Source: Mycolicibacterium chubuense NBB4
GTDB taxonomy: Bacteria > Actinomycetota > Actinomycetes > Mycobacteriales > Mycobacteriaceae
Assembly: GCF_000266905.1 (NCBI RefSeq)
Contig: NC_018027.1
Span: forward strand, 4,216,001 to 4,280,000
Direction of reading: 5' to 3'
DNA length: 64,000 bases
Below the pieces are notes generated by a model that was not told the DNA's origin, made no database searches, and saw only the letters and a program-made list of their open reading frames with translations. The translations under genes and the position numbers were made by a program. Positions 26,332-33,745 of this stretch are shown piece after piece (within the stretch, counting starts at the first letter, position 1; each line of letters begins with the position of its first letter).

Positions 26332-26874
26332 ATGCCGACAGACCACCCACCGGGCCGCCGCGTGCTGGGAAAGAAGGCGTCGGCCGTCTCCATCGTCGTG
26401 GCGTCGGCCGCCACCCTCGTCATCCTCTTCGCGATCATGACCGGATCGCACGGCAGTTCGCCACAGGTGCAATCGATTCCGGCGCCACCGACCGCCGTGT
26501 CGCAACGCACGAGCGCTCCGGTCAAGCCCGAACCCGTGGCCACGCGGCCTCCGGCCGCCACGTTGGCCATGGACGAGCACGGGTTCGTCGGTTCCGATGC
26601 CCGCTGCGACTCCCGCCAGCAGGCCGTCGTGATCGCCCGCACCGAGCGGTCGGCGATCGTGGTGTGCCGGGCATCCGACGGCAGCTATGAGTACGAGGGG
26701 GTCCGTCTGCACGACGGCGCCTTCCTGCGACTGAACGACGTGCGGCCCATCGCCGCGGGATTCGAGGCCCGCAACGACACCACCACCTACCGGTTGTCGC
26801 CGACAGAGCTGGTGGTGATCTCCGGCGAGACGCTGCAGAGCCGCGATCCGATCGTGGAGTACCGGACCGGCTAG
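26332..26874 (+). CDS. Membrane-anchored conserved protein, unknown function
   Basis: A 180-residue protein with a cytoplasmic basic start, one helix (AVSIVVASAATLVILFAIM), a Pro/Thr-rich linker and a C-terminal extracytoplasmic domain of about 100 residues containing two Cys (DARCDSRQQ and IVVCRASDG) that could form a disulfide. It resembles the stand-alone extracellular domains seen in mycobacterial serine/threonine kinase-like proteins, but I cannot place it in a named family. It is preceded by AGGT near the ATG and stands alone on the plus strand. Confidence 0.75.
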   Translation: MPTDHPPGRRVLGKKASAVSIVVASAATLVILFAIMTGSHGSSPQVQSIPAPPTAVSQRTSAPVKPEPVATRPPAATLAMDEHGFVGSDARCDSRQQAVVIARTERSAIVVCRASDGSYEYEGVRLHDGAFLRLNDVRPIAAGFEARNDTTTYRLSPTELVVISGETLQSRDPIVEYRTG

Positions 26875-26936
26875 CGCACCGAGGTGCGGCCCGTTCGTGA
26901 CCTCCTCGCGATCACGGACGTGAAGGCTTGGAGATC

Positions 26937-27155
26937 ATGACGGCTGTTGCGGTGCTTTTGATGGTGGTGGCCGCGGCGGTGATCGGCTATCACGTCGGGC
27001 GTCGCGCCGCCGTGCCGTCGCCGACTTGGCGCCAGCGCACGCGGCGGAGCGCGTTGGGCCGCCAGGCGATCGGACTGATCACGCTGCTCGCGGTGGGTGA
27101 GCTGGAGCGCACGATGCAGCGCCGGCTGCGCGGCCGCGCGCGGCTTCGGCGGTGA
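26937..27155 (+). CDS. Small membrane protein, 72 residues
   Basis: A short gene starting at ATG 26937 with GGAG about 5 nt upstream. MTAVAVLLMVVAAAVIGYHV is a membrane helix or uncleaved signal anchor, followed by a strongly basic tail (WRQRTRRSALGRQ, RRLRGRARLRR) and a second short hydrophobic stretch (IGLITLLAVGEL). It precedes the F420-type oxidoreductase by 36 bp and may be co-transcribed. No family recognised. Confidence 0.6.
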   Translation: MTAVAVLLMVVAAAVIGYHVGRRAAVPSPTWRQRTRRSALGRQAIGLITLLAVGELERTMQRRLRGRARLRR

Positions 27156-27191
27156 ACCGCACCGCCGGACGGTTCGAGTAGGGTCACCTCC

Positions 27192-27686
27192 ATGCCACTG
27201 CGGTATGTCGACCCGCACAAGAAGCGAGGACGCTCCTACGCCCGCAGTGCCCGATTCGGACGGTCACCGGTCGGGCAGTTCATCGCCCGCCACATCGCGC
27301 GCCGCACCGATCCCTACCTGTTCCGGCTCACCGGCGGCCGCGTCAACATGGGGCCCGTCATCAACGCGCCCCTGGTCAGTACCGGAGCGAAGTCCGGCCA
27401 GAAGCGACAGGTTCAGCTCACGTACTTCAACGACGGCCCCGACGTGATCCTGATCGCGTCGAACTTCGGCGGGGCCAAGCACCCGCAGTGGTACCACAAC
27501 TTGAAGGCGCATCCGGAGTGCGAGTTCGGCGACGAGCCGTTCACCGCACAGCAGGTCACCGACCCCGACGAGTACGCCCGGCTGTTCTCCCTCGCCGAGC
27601 GCATCTATCCCGGATACCGCGATTACCGCGCCAAGACCGCCCCGACGGGACGGACGATACCGATCTTCCGGTTGGTTCCGCGGTGA
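27192..27686 (+). CDS. Nitroreductase family deazaflavin (F420)-dependent oxidoreductase
   Basis: A 164-residue protein of the Ddn-like split-barrel family. The signatures are LVSTGAKSGQKRQVQLTYF in the strand-turn region, ASNFGGAKHPQWYHNLKAHP, and FSLAERIYPGYRDYRAKTAPTGRTIPIFRLVP at the C-terminus. Family knowledge: such enzymes use reduced F420 to reduce quinones, nitro compounds or other electrophiles, and F420 is a mycobacterial cofactor. Physiological substrate unknown. Confidence 0.9.
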   Translation: MPLRYVDPHKKRGRSYARSARFGRSPVGQFIARHIARRTDPYLFRLTGGRVNMGPVINAPLVSTGAKSGQKRQVQLTYFNDGPDVILIASNFGGAKHPQWYHNLKAHPECEFGDEPFTAQQVTDPDEYARLFSLAERIYPGYRDYRAKTAPTGRTIPIFRLVPR

Positions 27687-27720
27687 CGAGCAGCCCGGTC
27701 GGGAGTCTCGCCGCCTCGCT

Positions 27721-28077
27721 TCAGCCCTGACCGCGGCGTTCCGACTCGTCCATCTCCCGCGTGATCTCGGCCTGCTCACGATCGGCACGTGCGCCGTAGC
27801 GCGCCTCGGAGTCCGCGGCGCGCTGTAACCGCTCGCGTTCGCGCAGCGCGGCGGTGCCCTCACGATCGTCGGCGCGTCGCTCCCGTTCGTCGGCCACGAT
27901 CTCCCGATCGTTCGCGATCCGATCTCGTTCCTCCGCGATCCGGTCCCGGCGGTCCGCGCGGAACTCGCGGTCTTCGAGCGCCGCTTCGCGTCGGTCGAGC
28001 GCGTGTTCGCGTTCGTCGAGCTCGGTCTCTCGATGGTCGGAATCGCCGGTCTGCGGGGCGCGGCCGTCAGTGGTCAT
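27721..28077 (-). CDS. Highly charged coiled-coil protein A
   Basis: A 118-residue protein that is almost entirely Arg, Glu, Asp and Ala in a heptad-like pattern (LDEREHALDRREAALEDREF, RIAEERDRIANDREIVADER), predicting one long helix or coiled coil. It lacks a membrane segment. A strong ribosome site (AGGAGGGAGG) precedes its ATG, lying inside the end of the upstream gene, which overlaps it by 11 bp. The two adjacent genes look like relatives and are probably co-translated. No function known. Confidence 0.7.
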   Translation of the reverse strand: MTTDGRAPQTGDSDHRETELDEREHALDRREAALEDREFRADRRDRIAEERDRIANDREIVADERERRADDREGTAALRERERLQRAADSEARYGARADREQAEITREMDESERRGQG

Positions 28078-28426
28078 TGATTCCTCCCTCCTGGATGGCT
28101 CGGCGCCGCTCCACCTCCATCTTCCGCCGGGCCTGCTCGCGCTCGCTCGCAGCCCGCTCCCGCTCGACCTCGGCCTGCTCGCGACGAACGGCCGCCTGCT
28201 CGCGTTGCACCTTCTGTTCGGCCCGCAGCTCGTGGTCGGCCACTCGAGAGCTGGCCTCGGTCAGCAGTCGCGTCGATGCCGCCTCGCGCGTGTCGGCGAG
28301 GAGCTCGCGATCGTCGGCGATCTGTTCACGTTCGGCGGCGATGCTCTCGCGCTCTTCGGCGATCCGTTCGCCCTCCACCGCCACGCCTACGCGTTCCTGC
28401 GCCGTCCGCGCGCCATGTTCAGCCAT
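28067..28426 (-). CDS. Highly charged coiled-coil protein B
   Basis: A 119-residue partner of the downstream gene with the same Arg/Glu-rich helical character (ERIAEERESIAAEREQIADD, QREQAAVRREQAEVERERAA). Both contain repeated [IV]A-x-[ED]RE-type units, so they may be paralogues that form a hetero-coiled coil. The upstream 275 bp to the divergent gene at 28702 contain no other coding region and should hold its promoter. Function unknown. Confidence 0.7.
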   Translation of the reverse strand: MAEHGARTAQERVGVAVEGERIAEERESIAAEREQIADDRELLADTREAASTRLLTEASSRVADHELRAEQKVQREQAAVRREQAEVERERAASEREQARRKMEVERRRAIQEGGINDH

Positions 28427-28701
28427 CGGAACCTCCAGATTGACTCATAGCCGACGCCGGAGACGGCAGCCAAGGGCCGATGGACCTCGATGTCACGGCT
28501 GGCGCGGGCCCGAGAAATGGTGTGCCTCAAAGCGGGCTGTAAGCCGCGACACGAACAGCTCGAGTCACGTTGCGCACACCGATCCCGCCGATCGCGCGCA
28601 GACGGATCTGACGAGTATCGTGGCGCACGTCCACTTCTGTGCCTCCTCGCGGCTTCTCGAGCCACAGGCCGGTACTTCCGCTCAGCGGGAGGGGTAGCCA
28701 C

Positions 28702-28893
28702 ATGAATCCGACATCCTTGGAAGAAGATCTGCACGAATTCGCCATCGAATTGCGCAAGCTGGCCTACACGATGCCCGGCGGCTGTGAGGACCCGCTCATC
28801 CGTCTGAGCGAACGGATGGCCCAAGTCGCCGAACACGCCTCAGCGTTCGATCAGCCGCGAAAAGGGCCCGCCCGACAGGTATTCACCGGGTAG
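28702..28893 (+). CDS. Small conserved protein, 63 residues
   Basis: Starts at ATG 28702 with a GGGAGGGG ribosome site 7-15 nt upstream; a longer in-frame start at 28639 lacks one. MNPTSLEEDLHEFAIELRKL then MPGGCEDPLIRLSERMAQVAEH is amphipathic and probably a small helical bundle. It is divergent from the coiled-coil pair, so these three short helical proteins may belong together. Function unknown. Confidence 0.6.
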   Translation: MNPTSLEEDLHEFAIELRKLAYTMPGGCEDPLIRLSERMAQVAEHASAFDQPRKGPARQVFTG

Positions 28894-28926
28894 CAGCCGT
28901 CCACGCAGCCGAGCTGATGCCAACGG

Positions 28927-29673
28927 TCACACCGCTGCGCGGGCCGCCCACGCGGTCGCGCTGACGGTGAAGGGCCCGTCACCGAGACGTTCGCGAGCTA
29001 CCGTCTGCAGTCGTGCCCGGCCGGCGTCGTCGAGTCGCGCGAGGTAGTCGCCGGCAGGACCCACACCGAAGGTGTACGGTTCCCACCACTCGTCGAAGGT
29101 CGGGTGCACGACGTCGACCGCGATCGCCTGTTCGTCCACGTTGCGAAGGCCGGCGGCTGCGAACAACTCGGTCAGGTGCCCCCGGCGCGCCCCGGACAAC
29201 AGCGCTTCGTCCTGGGCGGCCGGATCGAGCACGTGAACCGCGTCCCAGAACGGCGCCAGTGCACCCGTCGGGCCGTCCCAGACGCAGGTCGCGACGACAC
29301 CGCCCGGCCGGGTGACGCGCGCCATCTGCCTGATGCCGGCCGCCGCGTCCACCATGAAGTGCACCACCAACTGCGCCAGAGCCGCATCGAAAGTGGCTGC
29401 GGGATAGGGCAATTCCTCGGCGGTACCGCGACGCACGTCGATGTCGGGAAAGCGCGCGCGCATCGCATCGATGAACCGCGGTGATGGGTCGATGGCCGTC
29501 ACCTCGGCGCCGACCGACGCCAGATGCGCGGTCAGCGCGCCGGGCCCGCAGCCTACATCGAGGACCTTGTCGCCGGCGCCGACCGCGGCGAAACTCGTGA
29601 AGACCTTTGCGAGAGGTTCCGCGTACCGGCCCATGAAGCGCCCGTAGGCGTCGGGCGACACGTCGAAAGTCAT
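28927..29673 (-). CDS. Class I SAM-dependent methyltransferase
   Basis: A 248-residue methyltransferase. Motif I is VLDVGCGPGALTAHLA, the acidic post-I residue is in VTAIDPSPRF, and the motif IV-like segment is FDAALAQLVVHFM, with RVTRPGGVVATCVW as motif VI. It resembles the UbiE/small-molecule methyltransferases (Methyltransf_11). The acceptor cannot be deduced. It stands alone between short genes on the minus strand. Confidence 0.87.
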   Translation of the reverse strand: MTFDVSPDAYGRFMGRYAEPLAKVFTSFAAVGAGDKVLDVGCGPGALTAHLASVGAEVTAIDPSPRFIDAMRARFPDIDVRRGTAEELPYPAATFDAALAQLVVHFMVDAAAGIRQMARVTRPGGVVATCVWDGPTGALAPFWDAVHVLDPAAQDEALLSGARRGHLTELFAAAGLRNVDEQAIAVDVVHPTFDEWWEPYTFGVGPAGDYLARLDDAGRARLQTVARERLGDGPFTVSATAWAARAAV

Positions 29674-29788
29674 CGGAAAATGCTACGTCGGGAGCCGCGG
29701 AACCGGGTAGACGCCGCGAGCGTGGGCCCTGTGCACGGAAATCACCCTGTGTTGTGTGCACACCCCCCACAGTCGGCGCGCCGACGTC

Positions 29789-30355
29789 TCACCGACGGGG
29801 CCGATAACGCAACTGAACGGTGCCGTCGTCGAAGGGGCGGTACTCGACCAGACTGAGGTCGAGGTGCACGTCGTCGGGCAGGGCGCGCAGCCCGCCGCCC
29901 ACCATCTTCGGGACCACGAAGAACTGGAACTCCTCGACCAGCCCCGCGCGGATCGCCGCCGCCGCGACGGTCGGGCCGAAGATCTCGACCACGCCTGCGG
30001 CACCGTCCACGATCCGCCGCAACTCGTCGAGGCTCAGGTCGGGCAGGAGCCGGTCTCGGCCCGAGACCAGATCGTCGTGCGTCAGCGTCGAGGACGCCAC
30101 GACCTTCTCGATGCCCTGCCAGCGCCGAGCGAATTCGCGCTCGGGCAGGGGATGCTCGTCGTCGTCGGGATAGCTCTCCCAGTACGTCATCAGCGCGTAG
30201 GTCTTGCGGCCCAACACTTCGACCGAGACGTCCGCCATGCGGTCGACGTGGACCGCGAACACCGCATCGCCGGGAGCCGACCATTGGAAGTCGCCGTCGG
30301 CGTCGGCCGCGTAGCCGTCAAGGGACACCGTCGCGGCGTACGTCAGGATTCCCAT
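29789..30355 (-). CDS. Dihydrofolate reductase / RibD C-terminal domain family protein
   Basis: A 188-residue protein. ILTYAATVSLDGYAADADGDF and VEVLGRKTYALM, then KVVASSTLT and VEIFGPTVAAAAIRAGLVEEF, are the landmarks of the stand-alone RibD C-terminal (DHFR-like) family, which binds NADPH. Most stand-alone members have no proven substrate and are distinct from true folA. Downstream gene order is not conserved enough to add a clue. Confidence 0.85.
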   Translation of the reverse strand: MGILTYAATVSLDGYAADADGDFQWSAPGDAVFAVHVDRMADVSVEVLGRKTYALMTYWESYPDDDEHPLPEREFARRWQGIEKVVASSTLTHDDLVSGRDRLLPDLSLDELRRIVDGAAGVVEIFGPTVAAAAIRAGLVEEFQFFVVPKMVGGGLRALPDDVHLDLSLVEYRPFDDGTVQLRYRPRR

Positions 30356-30418
30356 ATCGTGCTGACCTCCGTGTAGGGCTGAAACGCTCGAGCGGATTCT
30401 CCGACGTCGCCGTCGGCG

Positions 30419-30817
30419 CTACCGCTCCTGAGATATCTGCTCGCGGACTGCGTCCCTGTCGATCAGGGACCACACTTCGACTATCCGCTCGTTTTCGAAC
30501 CTGTAGAACACGTGCTCCGCGAACGACACTCGCCCGCCCGTCGGTTCGAAACCCAGGAAAGCTCCCCGGGGAGTGCACCGAAAGAAGAGCCGGCATGACA
30601 CGAACCTATCGTCGGCGATCAGGATCTCCGGGACGAACCGCAGGTCCGGTATCGCTGCGGTGTCGCCTTGCAGCATCGCCCGGTAACCGCTGAGACCCAG
30701 CCGTACTCCGTTGTGCACGACCCCATCCGCCACGAATCGTCCTAGTTCGTCCCACCGACGTTCGTTCAAACACAGCAGATAGTCGCGATAGATGGTCAGC
30801 AGGTCACCCTCGGTCAT
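30419..30817 (-). CDS. SnoaL-like / NTF2-fold protein
   Basis: A 132-residue cone-fold (NTF2-like) protein, beginning MTEGDLLTIYRDYLLCLNER, with WDELGRFVADGVVHNG and a conserved pattern ending FYRFENERIVEVWSLIDRDA, as in the ester-cyclase SnoaL-like family. These act as small-molecule isomerases, cyclases or binding proteins. ATG at 30817 or GTG at 30820 may be the start. It is the last gene before the arsenic island. Confidence 0.8.
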   Translation of the reverse strand: MTEGDLLTIYRDYLLCLNERRWDELGRFVADGVVHNGVRLGLSGYRAMLQGDTAAIPDLRFVPEILIADDRFVSCRLFFRCTPRGAFLGFEPTGGRVSFAEHVFYRFENERIVEVWSLIDRDAVREQISQER

Positions 30818-30840
30818 CACGCCACTTTTTCACCTAATGG

Positions 30841-30854
30841 TGAAGCGGAACTCC
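30841..30854. repeat. Partial copy of the ychF 3'-end repeat (candidate far att end)
   Basis: TGAAGCGGAACTCC is identical to 38683-38696 at the 3' end of ychF. Read on the minus strand the surrounding bases give EFRFTIR and stop, like the EFRFNV end of YchF. Only 14 bp match, so it could be chance, but it falls at the left edge of the arsenic island. Confidence 0.4.
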
Positions 30855-31205
30855 TGGTCGAGAGCTTGGTGGCCGTTGGGTGGCGTTGATCAACACCGAA
30901 ATCTGTTCCTGAGTAACGCATAGTCGCCACTTTTAGTCATCACAGCTATCGTGCCAGCGCCTATTCACGACTGGGCTCCATACGAGCCATGCAGGCTCGA
31001 GCTAGTCGATGCGAACGAGTCGACTTGGGCGTTTGTTGTGGTTGCCTACGTTGGAACCGACGAAAGTCGCACGTCACTTCGCTGGAAATCTCGGCGGTCA
31101 CGGACGGTGGTCGAAGCTGAAGCGGACGCCGTGCGGACGGGTAGCGCTTCGCCGGAGAGATAGAAGGTGCTGGGCTGCACGAGGCTGGTTGCGTCGGGAC
31201 CTGGA

Positions 31206-31231
31206 GAAGTTCCCCACCCCTTTGGGACTTC
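31206..31231 (-). terminator. Hairpin after arsR1
   Basis: On the minus strand GAAGTCCC pairs with GGGAACTTC (one bulge) around a short G-rich loop, starting 2 bp after the arsR1 stop. No T-tract follows. Probable terminator or RNA end-protecting hairpin. Confidence 0.45.
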
Positions 31232-31233
31232 CT

Positions 31234-31593
31234 CTAGGTGCAGCAATTCGGGTCCAGCACGATGCACAGAGCACCGAGGGCGTCCCGATGCGGGCGGTGG
31301 TAGACGTTCATCCCGCGCCTATTCGATTCCACGAGTCCCGCACCCCGAAGCTGACTCAGGTGGTGACTGACGGTCGATTCCGTGAGTCCAAGAACCTTGG
31401 CTAGATCGCCGCTGTTCTCTTCACCCGCATCGGAGCTCAACAGATGGGACATGATCTTCACCCTCGCCGGGTCGGCGAGCGCCTTGAGGCGAAGCGCCAC
31501 ATGCAGAGCGTCGTCGTCGCTCATCGGCCCTGCGGCTACCGGAGCACAGCACACCGGCGTTGACATGTCGATCGTTGGCAGGGACTTAGGCAT
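31234..31593 (-). CDS. arsR: ArsR/SmtB family metalloid-responsive repressor (ArsR1)
   Basis: A 119-residue winged-helix repressor from the ATG at 31593. The DNA-binding core is LKALADPARVKIMSHLL, LAKVLGLTESTVSHHLSQLRGAGLV. Cysteines lie at positions 15-16 (PVCCAPV), 110 and 117-118 (PNCCT). An N-terminal Cys15-Cys16 pair recalls the Corynebacterium-type ArsR, which binds As(III)/Sb(III) through N-terminal cysteines rather than the classical CVC site, which this protein lacks. Divergent from arsI with a palindrome between; it probably represses both transcripts. Confidence 0.9.
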   Translation of the reverse strand: MPKSLPTIDMSTPVCCAPVAAGPMSDDDALHVALRLKALADPARVKIMSHLLSSDAGEENSGDLAKVLGLTESTVSHHLSQLRGAGLVESNRRGMNVYHRPHRDALGALCIVLDPNCCT

Positions 31594-31614
31594 GCCGCAA
31601 TACTGCCAGCTGTC

Positions 31615-31628
31615 TTGACATATATCAA
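31615..31628. promoter_or_regulatory. ArsR-type operator overlapping a promoter
   Basis: TTGACATATATCAA is an AT-rich inverted repeat (TTGA-n6-TCAA) in the 100 bp between divergent arsR1 and arsI. TTGACA also reads as a -35 box for the arsI direction, so repressor binding would block it. Assigned to ArsR1 by position and by similarity to known ArsR sites. Confidence 0.6.
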
Positions 31629-31693
31629 AAAGGTGACATGGTAGCGGTAGCGCGATAGTTCGATATAAGTCACACACGTACCAGGAGTCTGCG

Positions 31694-32170
31694 ATGTCCC
31701 GCATGCAACTTGCCCTCAACGTCGACGATCTCGGTGAGGCGGTCACGTTCTACTCGAAACTATTCAATACTCATCCGGCGAAGCTCAAGGAGGGCTACGC
31801 CAACTTCGCCATCACGGAGCCGCCGCTGAAGCTTGTGCTGCTGGAAAACCCCGGCAAAGGCGGCACCATCAACCACCTCGGCGTTGAGGTCGAGTCGAGC
31901 GCAACGGTGCACGCCGAGATCGCCCGCCTCACCGGCGAGGGCCTGTTCACCGACGAGGAGATCGGCACCACGTGTTGCTTCGCTACGCAGGACAAGGTGT
32001 GGGTGACAGGTCCCGGCGGGGAGAAGTGGGAGGTATATACGGTTCTCGCCGACTCCGAGACCTTCGGCATCAGCCCGAAACACGCTGATGGTGAGTCTGA
32101 CGCACCCGGCGTCTGCTGTGGGGGCACTGCCGCCCAATCCGCTGAAACGACCGACGCTACCTGCTGCTGA
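31694..32170 (+). CDS. arsI: ArsI/CadI family glyoxalase-fold protein
   Basis: A 158-residue vicinal-oxygen-chelate protein, start ATG 31694 with AGGAG upstream. The family's metal ligands and thiols are present: His61 in TINHLGVEV, the Cys94-Cys95 pair in TTCCFATQ, and Glu in GPGGEKWEVYTV. Those residues are used by ArsI carbon-arsenic lyases to break down methylated or aromatic trivalent arsenicals; the same family includes mycobacterial CadI, cadmium-induced. The C-terminus has extra Cys pairs (GVCCGG, ATCC) that may bind metalloid. First gene of the ars operon. Confidence 0.88.
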   Translation: MSRMQLALNVDDLGEAVTFYSKLFNTHPAKLKEGYANFAITEPPLKLVLLENPGKGGTINHLGVEVESSATVHAEIARLTGEGLFTDEEIGTTCCFATQDKVWVTGPGGEKWEVYTVLADSETFGISPKHADGESDAPGVCCGGTAAQSAETTDATCC

Positions 32171-32247
32171 CGTCAAAGGCACCGAGCGGCGGGCGTTCGA
32201 AAACGTCCGCCGCTCCTGTCATTCACCGATCGTTCACTTGACGCCCG

Positions 32248-32270
32248 ATTCGACAAGTATCAATATCGAC
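32248..32270. promoter_or_regulatory. Possible second ArsR site upstream of arsR2
   Basis: The AT-rich stretch around TATCAATATCGAC just before the arsR2 ATG resembles ArsR half-sites (ATCAA, TCGA arms), in the 102 bp between arsI and arsR2. It suggests an internal promoter under ArsR2; the symmetry is weak. Confidence 0.35.
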
Positions 32271-32272
32271 GC

Positions 32273-32641
32273 ATGTCGAAGTCAGCCCTGACTCTGCGGG
32301 ACGCGACCGAATGCGCGTACGCGCCGATGGTTCGCGAACCCCTCTCCATCGAGGCCGCTGCCGAGATAGCCGGCAAGCTCAAAGCGCTCGCCGATCCGGT
32401 CCGGCTGCGCCTGTTCAGCCTGGTGGCCAGCCACGTCGGCGGCGAGGCATGTGTCTGCGACATCTCAGCCGGCCTGGATGTCAAGCAGCCCACCATTTCC
32501 CACCACTTGAAGGTCCTCAAGGAAGCCGGCCTCTTGGCGTCGGAGCGGCGCTCCTCATGGGTGTACTACTCCGTGGTTCCCAGCACCCTGCGTACCCTGG
32601 CGGCGGTCCTCGACGTCGCGGACGATGGAGCGCTGGCATGA
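32273..32641 (+). CDS. arsR: ArsR family repressor with classical CVC site (ArsR2)
   Basis: A 122-residue ArsR with LKALADPVRLRLFSLVASHV and the metalloid-binding helix EACVCDISAGLDVKQP, holding Cys60 and Cys62, the classical CxC of As(III)-responsive repressors. The recognition helix is KQPTISHHLKVLKEAGLL. Its stop overlaps the acr3 start (ATGA), so it is co-translated with the efflux gene. Having two ArsR proteins with different thiol sites in one cluster suggests graded or dual metalloid sensing. Confidence 0.92.
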   Translation: MSKSALTLRDATECAYAPMVREPLSIEAAAEIAGKLKALADPVRLRLFSLVASHVGGEACVCDISAGLDVKQPTISHHLKVLKEAGLLASERRSSWVYYSVVPSTLRTLAAVLDVADDGALA

Positions 32642-33741
32642 GCGCCACGACCACTGATTCAGCAGTCGTGGAGAAGCTTTCGCTGCTCGACCGCTTCCTG
32701 CCGGTTTGGATCGGATTGGCGATGGCGGCAGGCCTGCTCTTGGGCCGACTGGTGCCCGGACTGAACACCGCACTCGACAAGATCGAGATCGACGGCATCT
32801 CGCTGCCCATCGCTTTGGGTCTGCTGATCATGATGTACCCGGTACTGGCCAAGGTGCGCTACGACCGGCTCGACACGGTCACCGGTGACCGCAAGCTGCT
32901 GGTGAGTTCACTGCTACTGAACTGGATTCTCGGCCCGGCGCTGATGTTCGCCTTGGCCTGGCTGCTGTTGCCCGACCTGCCCGAGTACCGCACCGGGCTG
33001 ATCATCGTGGGGCTCGCCCGCTGCATCGCGATGGTGATCATCTGGAACGACCTGGCGTGCGGGGACCGCGAAGCCGCCGCAGTGCTCGTCGCGCTGAACT
33101 CCATCTTTCAAGTCGTCATGTTCGCGGTTCTTGGCTGGTTCTACTTGTCGGTCCTGCCCGGCTGGCTCGGACTGGAACAGACGACCATCTCGACCTCCCC
33201 GTGGCAGATCGCCAAATCGGTGCTGATCTTCCTGGGCATCCCATTGCTCGCGGGCTACCTGTCGCGGCGGCTGGGTGAGCGCGCCAAGGGCCGCGCCTGG
33301 TACGAGCAGAACTTTCTTCCCCGAGTGGGGCCGTGGGCACTCTACGGCCTCCTGTTCACCATCGTCATTCTCTTCGCTTTGCAGGGAGATCAGATCACCA
33401 GCAGGCCCTGGGACGTCGCGCGCATCGCGCTACCCCTGCTGGCCTACTTCGCCATCATGTGGGGCGGCGGCAACCTACTAGGTGCGGCACTGAAGCTGGG
33501 CTACGAGCGCACCACCACCCTGGCGTTCACCGCGGCAGGCAACAACTTCGAACTCGCCATCGCCGTGGCCATAGCGACCTACGGAGCGACCTCGGGCCAA
33601 GCCCTCGCCGGGGTTGTTGGACCGCTTATCGAAGTTCCCGTGCTCGTCGCACTCGTCTACGTGTCACTGGCACTGCGGCGCCGCTTCACCCGTCATACAT
33701 CGCAGCACATTCCTTCCCCGTCGCGCTCAACACAGGAGTAA
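32638..33741 (+). CDS. acr3: ACR3-type arsenite efflux transporter
   Basis: A 367-residue carrier with ten hydrophobic helices, from ATG 32638. ACR3 landmarks include ISLPIALGLLIMMYPVLAKV, LARCIAMVIIWNDLACGD with the functionally important Cys of the family, and TAAGNNFELAIAVAIATYG. It exports As(OH)3 using the proton gradient and may pair with the ArsA ATPase encoded below. A frame extension upstream to 32311 overlaps arsR2 in another frame and is not used. It is 4 bp into arsR2 and 4 bp before arsC. Confidence 0.95.
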   Translation: MSATTTDSAVVEKLSLLDRFLPVWIGLAMAAGLLLGRLVPGLNTALDKIEIDGISLPIALGLLIMMYPVLAKVRYDRLDTVTGDRKLLVSSLLLNWILGPALMFALAWLLLPDLPEYRTGLIIVGLARCIAMVIIWNDLACGDREAAAVLVALNSIFQVVMFAVLGWFYLSVLPGWLGLEQTTISTSPWQIAKSVLIFLGIPLLAGYLSRRLGERAKGRAWYEQNFLPRVGPWALYGLLFTIVILFALQGDQITSRPWDVARIALPLLAYFAIMWGGGNLLGAALKLGYERTTTLAFTAAGNNFELAIAVAIATYGATSGQALAGVVGPLIEVPVLVALVYVSLALRRRFTRHTSQHIPSPSRSTQE

Positions 33742-33745
33742 GGCC

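Larger units (their letters stand above)
30821..31233. other. Gene-poor left boundary of the arsenic island
   Basis: This 413-bp stretch has base composition less GC-rich than its flanks and no convincing gene. It contains a 14-bp match to the ychF 3'-end repeat at 30841-30854, one weak 70-codon open frame (30951-31163, plus strand, GTG start, no family recognised) and a hairpin just after arsR1 (31206-31231). It is interpreted as the left end of the inserted element. Confidence 0.5.

Noticed and set aside
31107..31125. GAAGCTGAAGCGGAC, a partial ychF-end match
   Set aside because: Only about nine bases agree with the core, and it lies in an unrelated frame; treated as chance.
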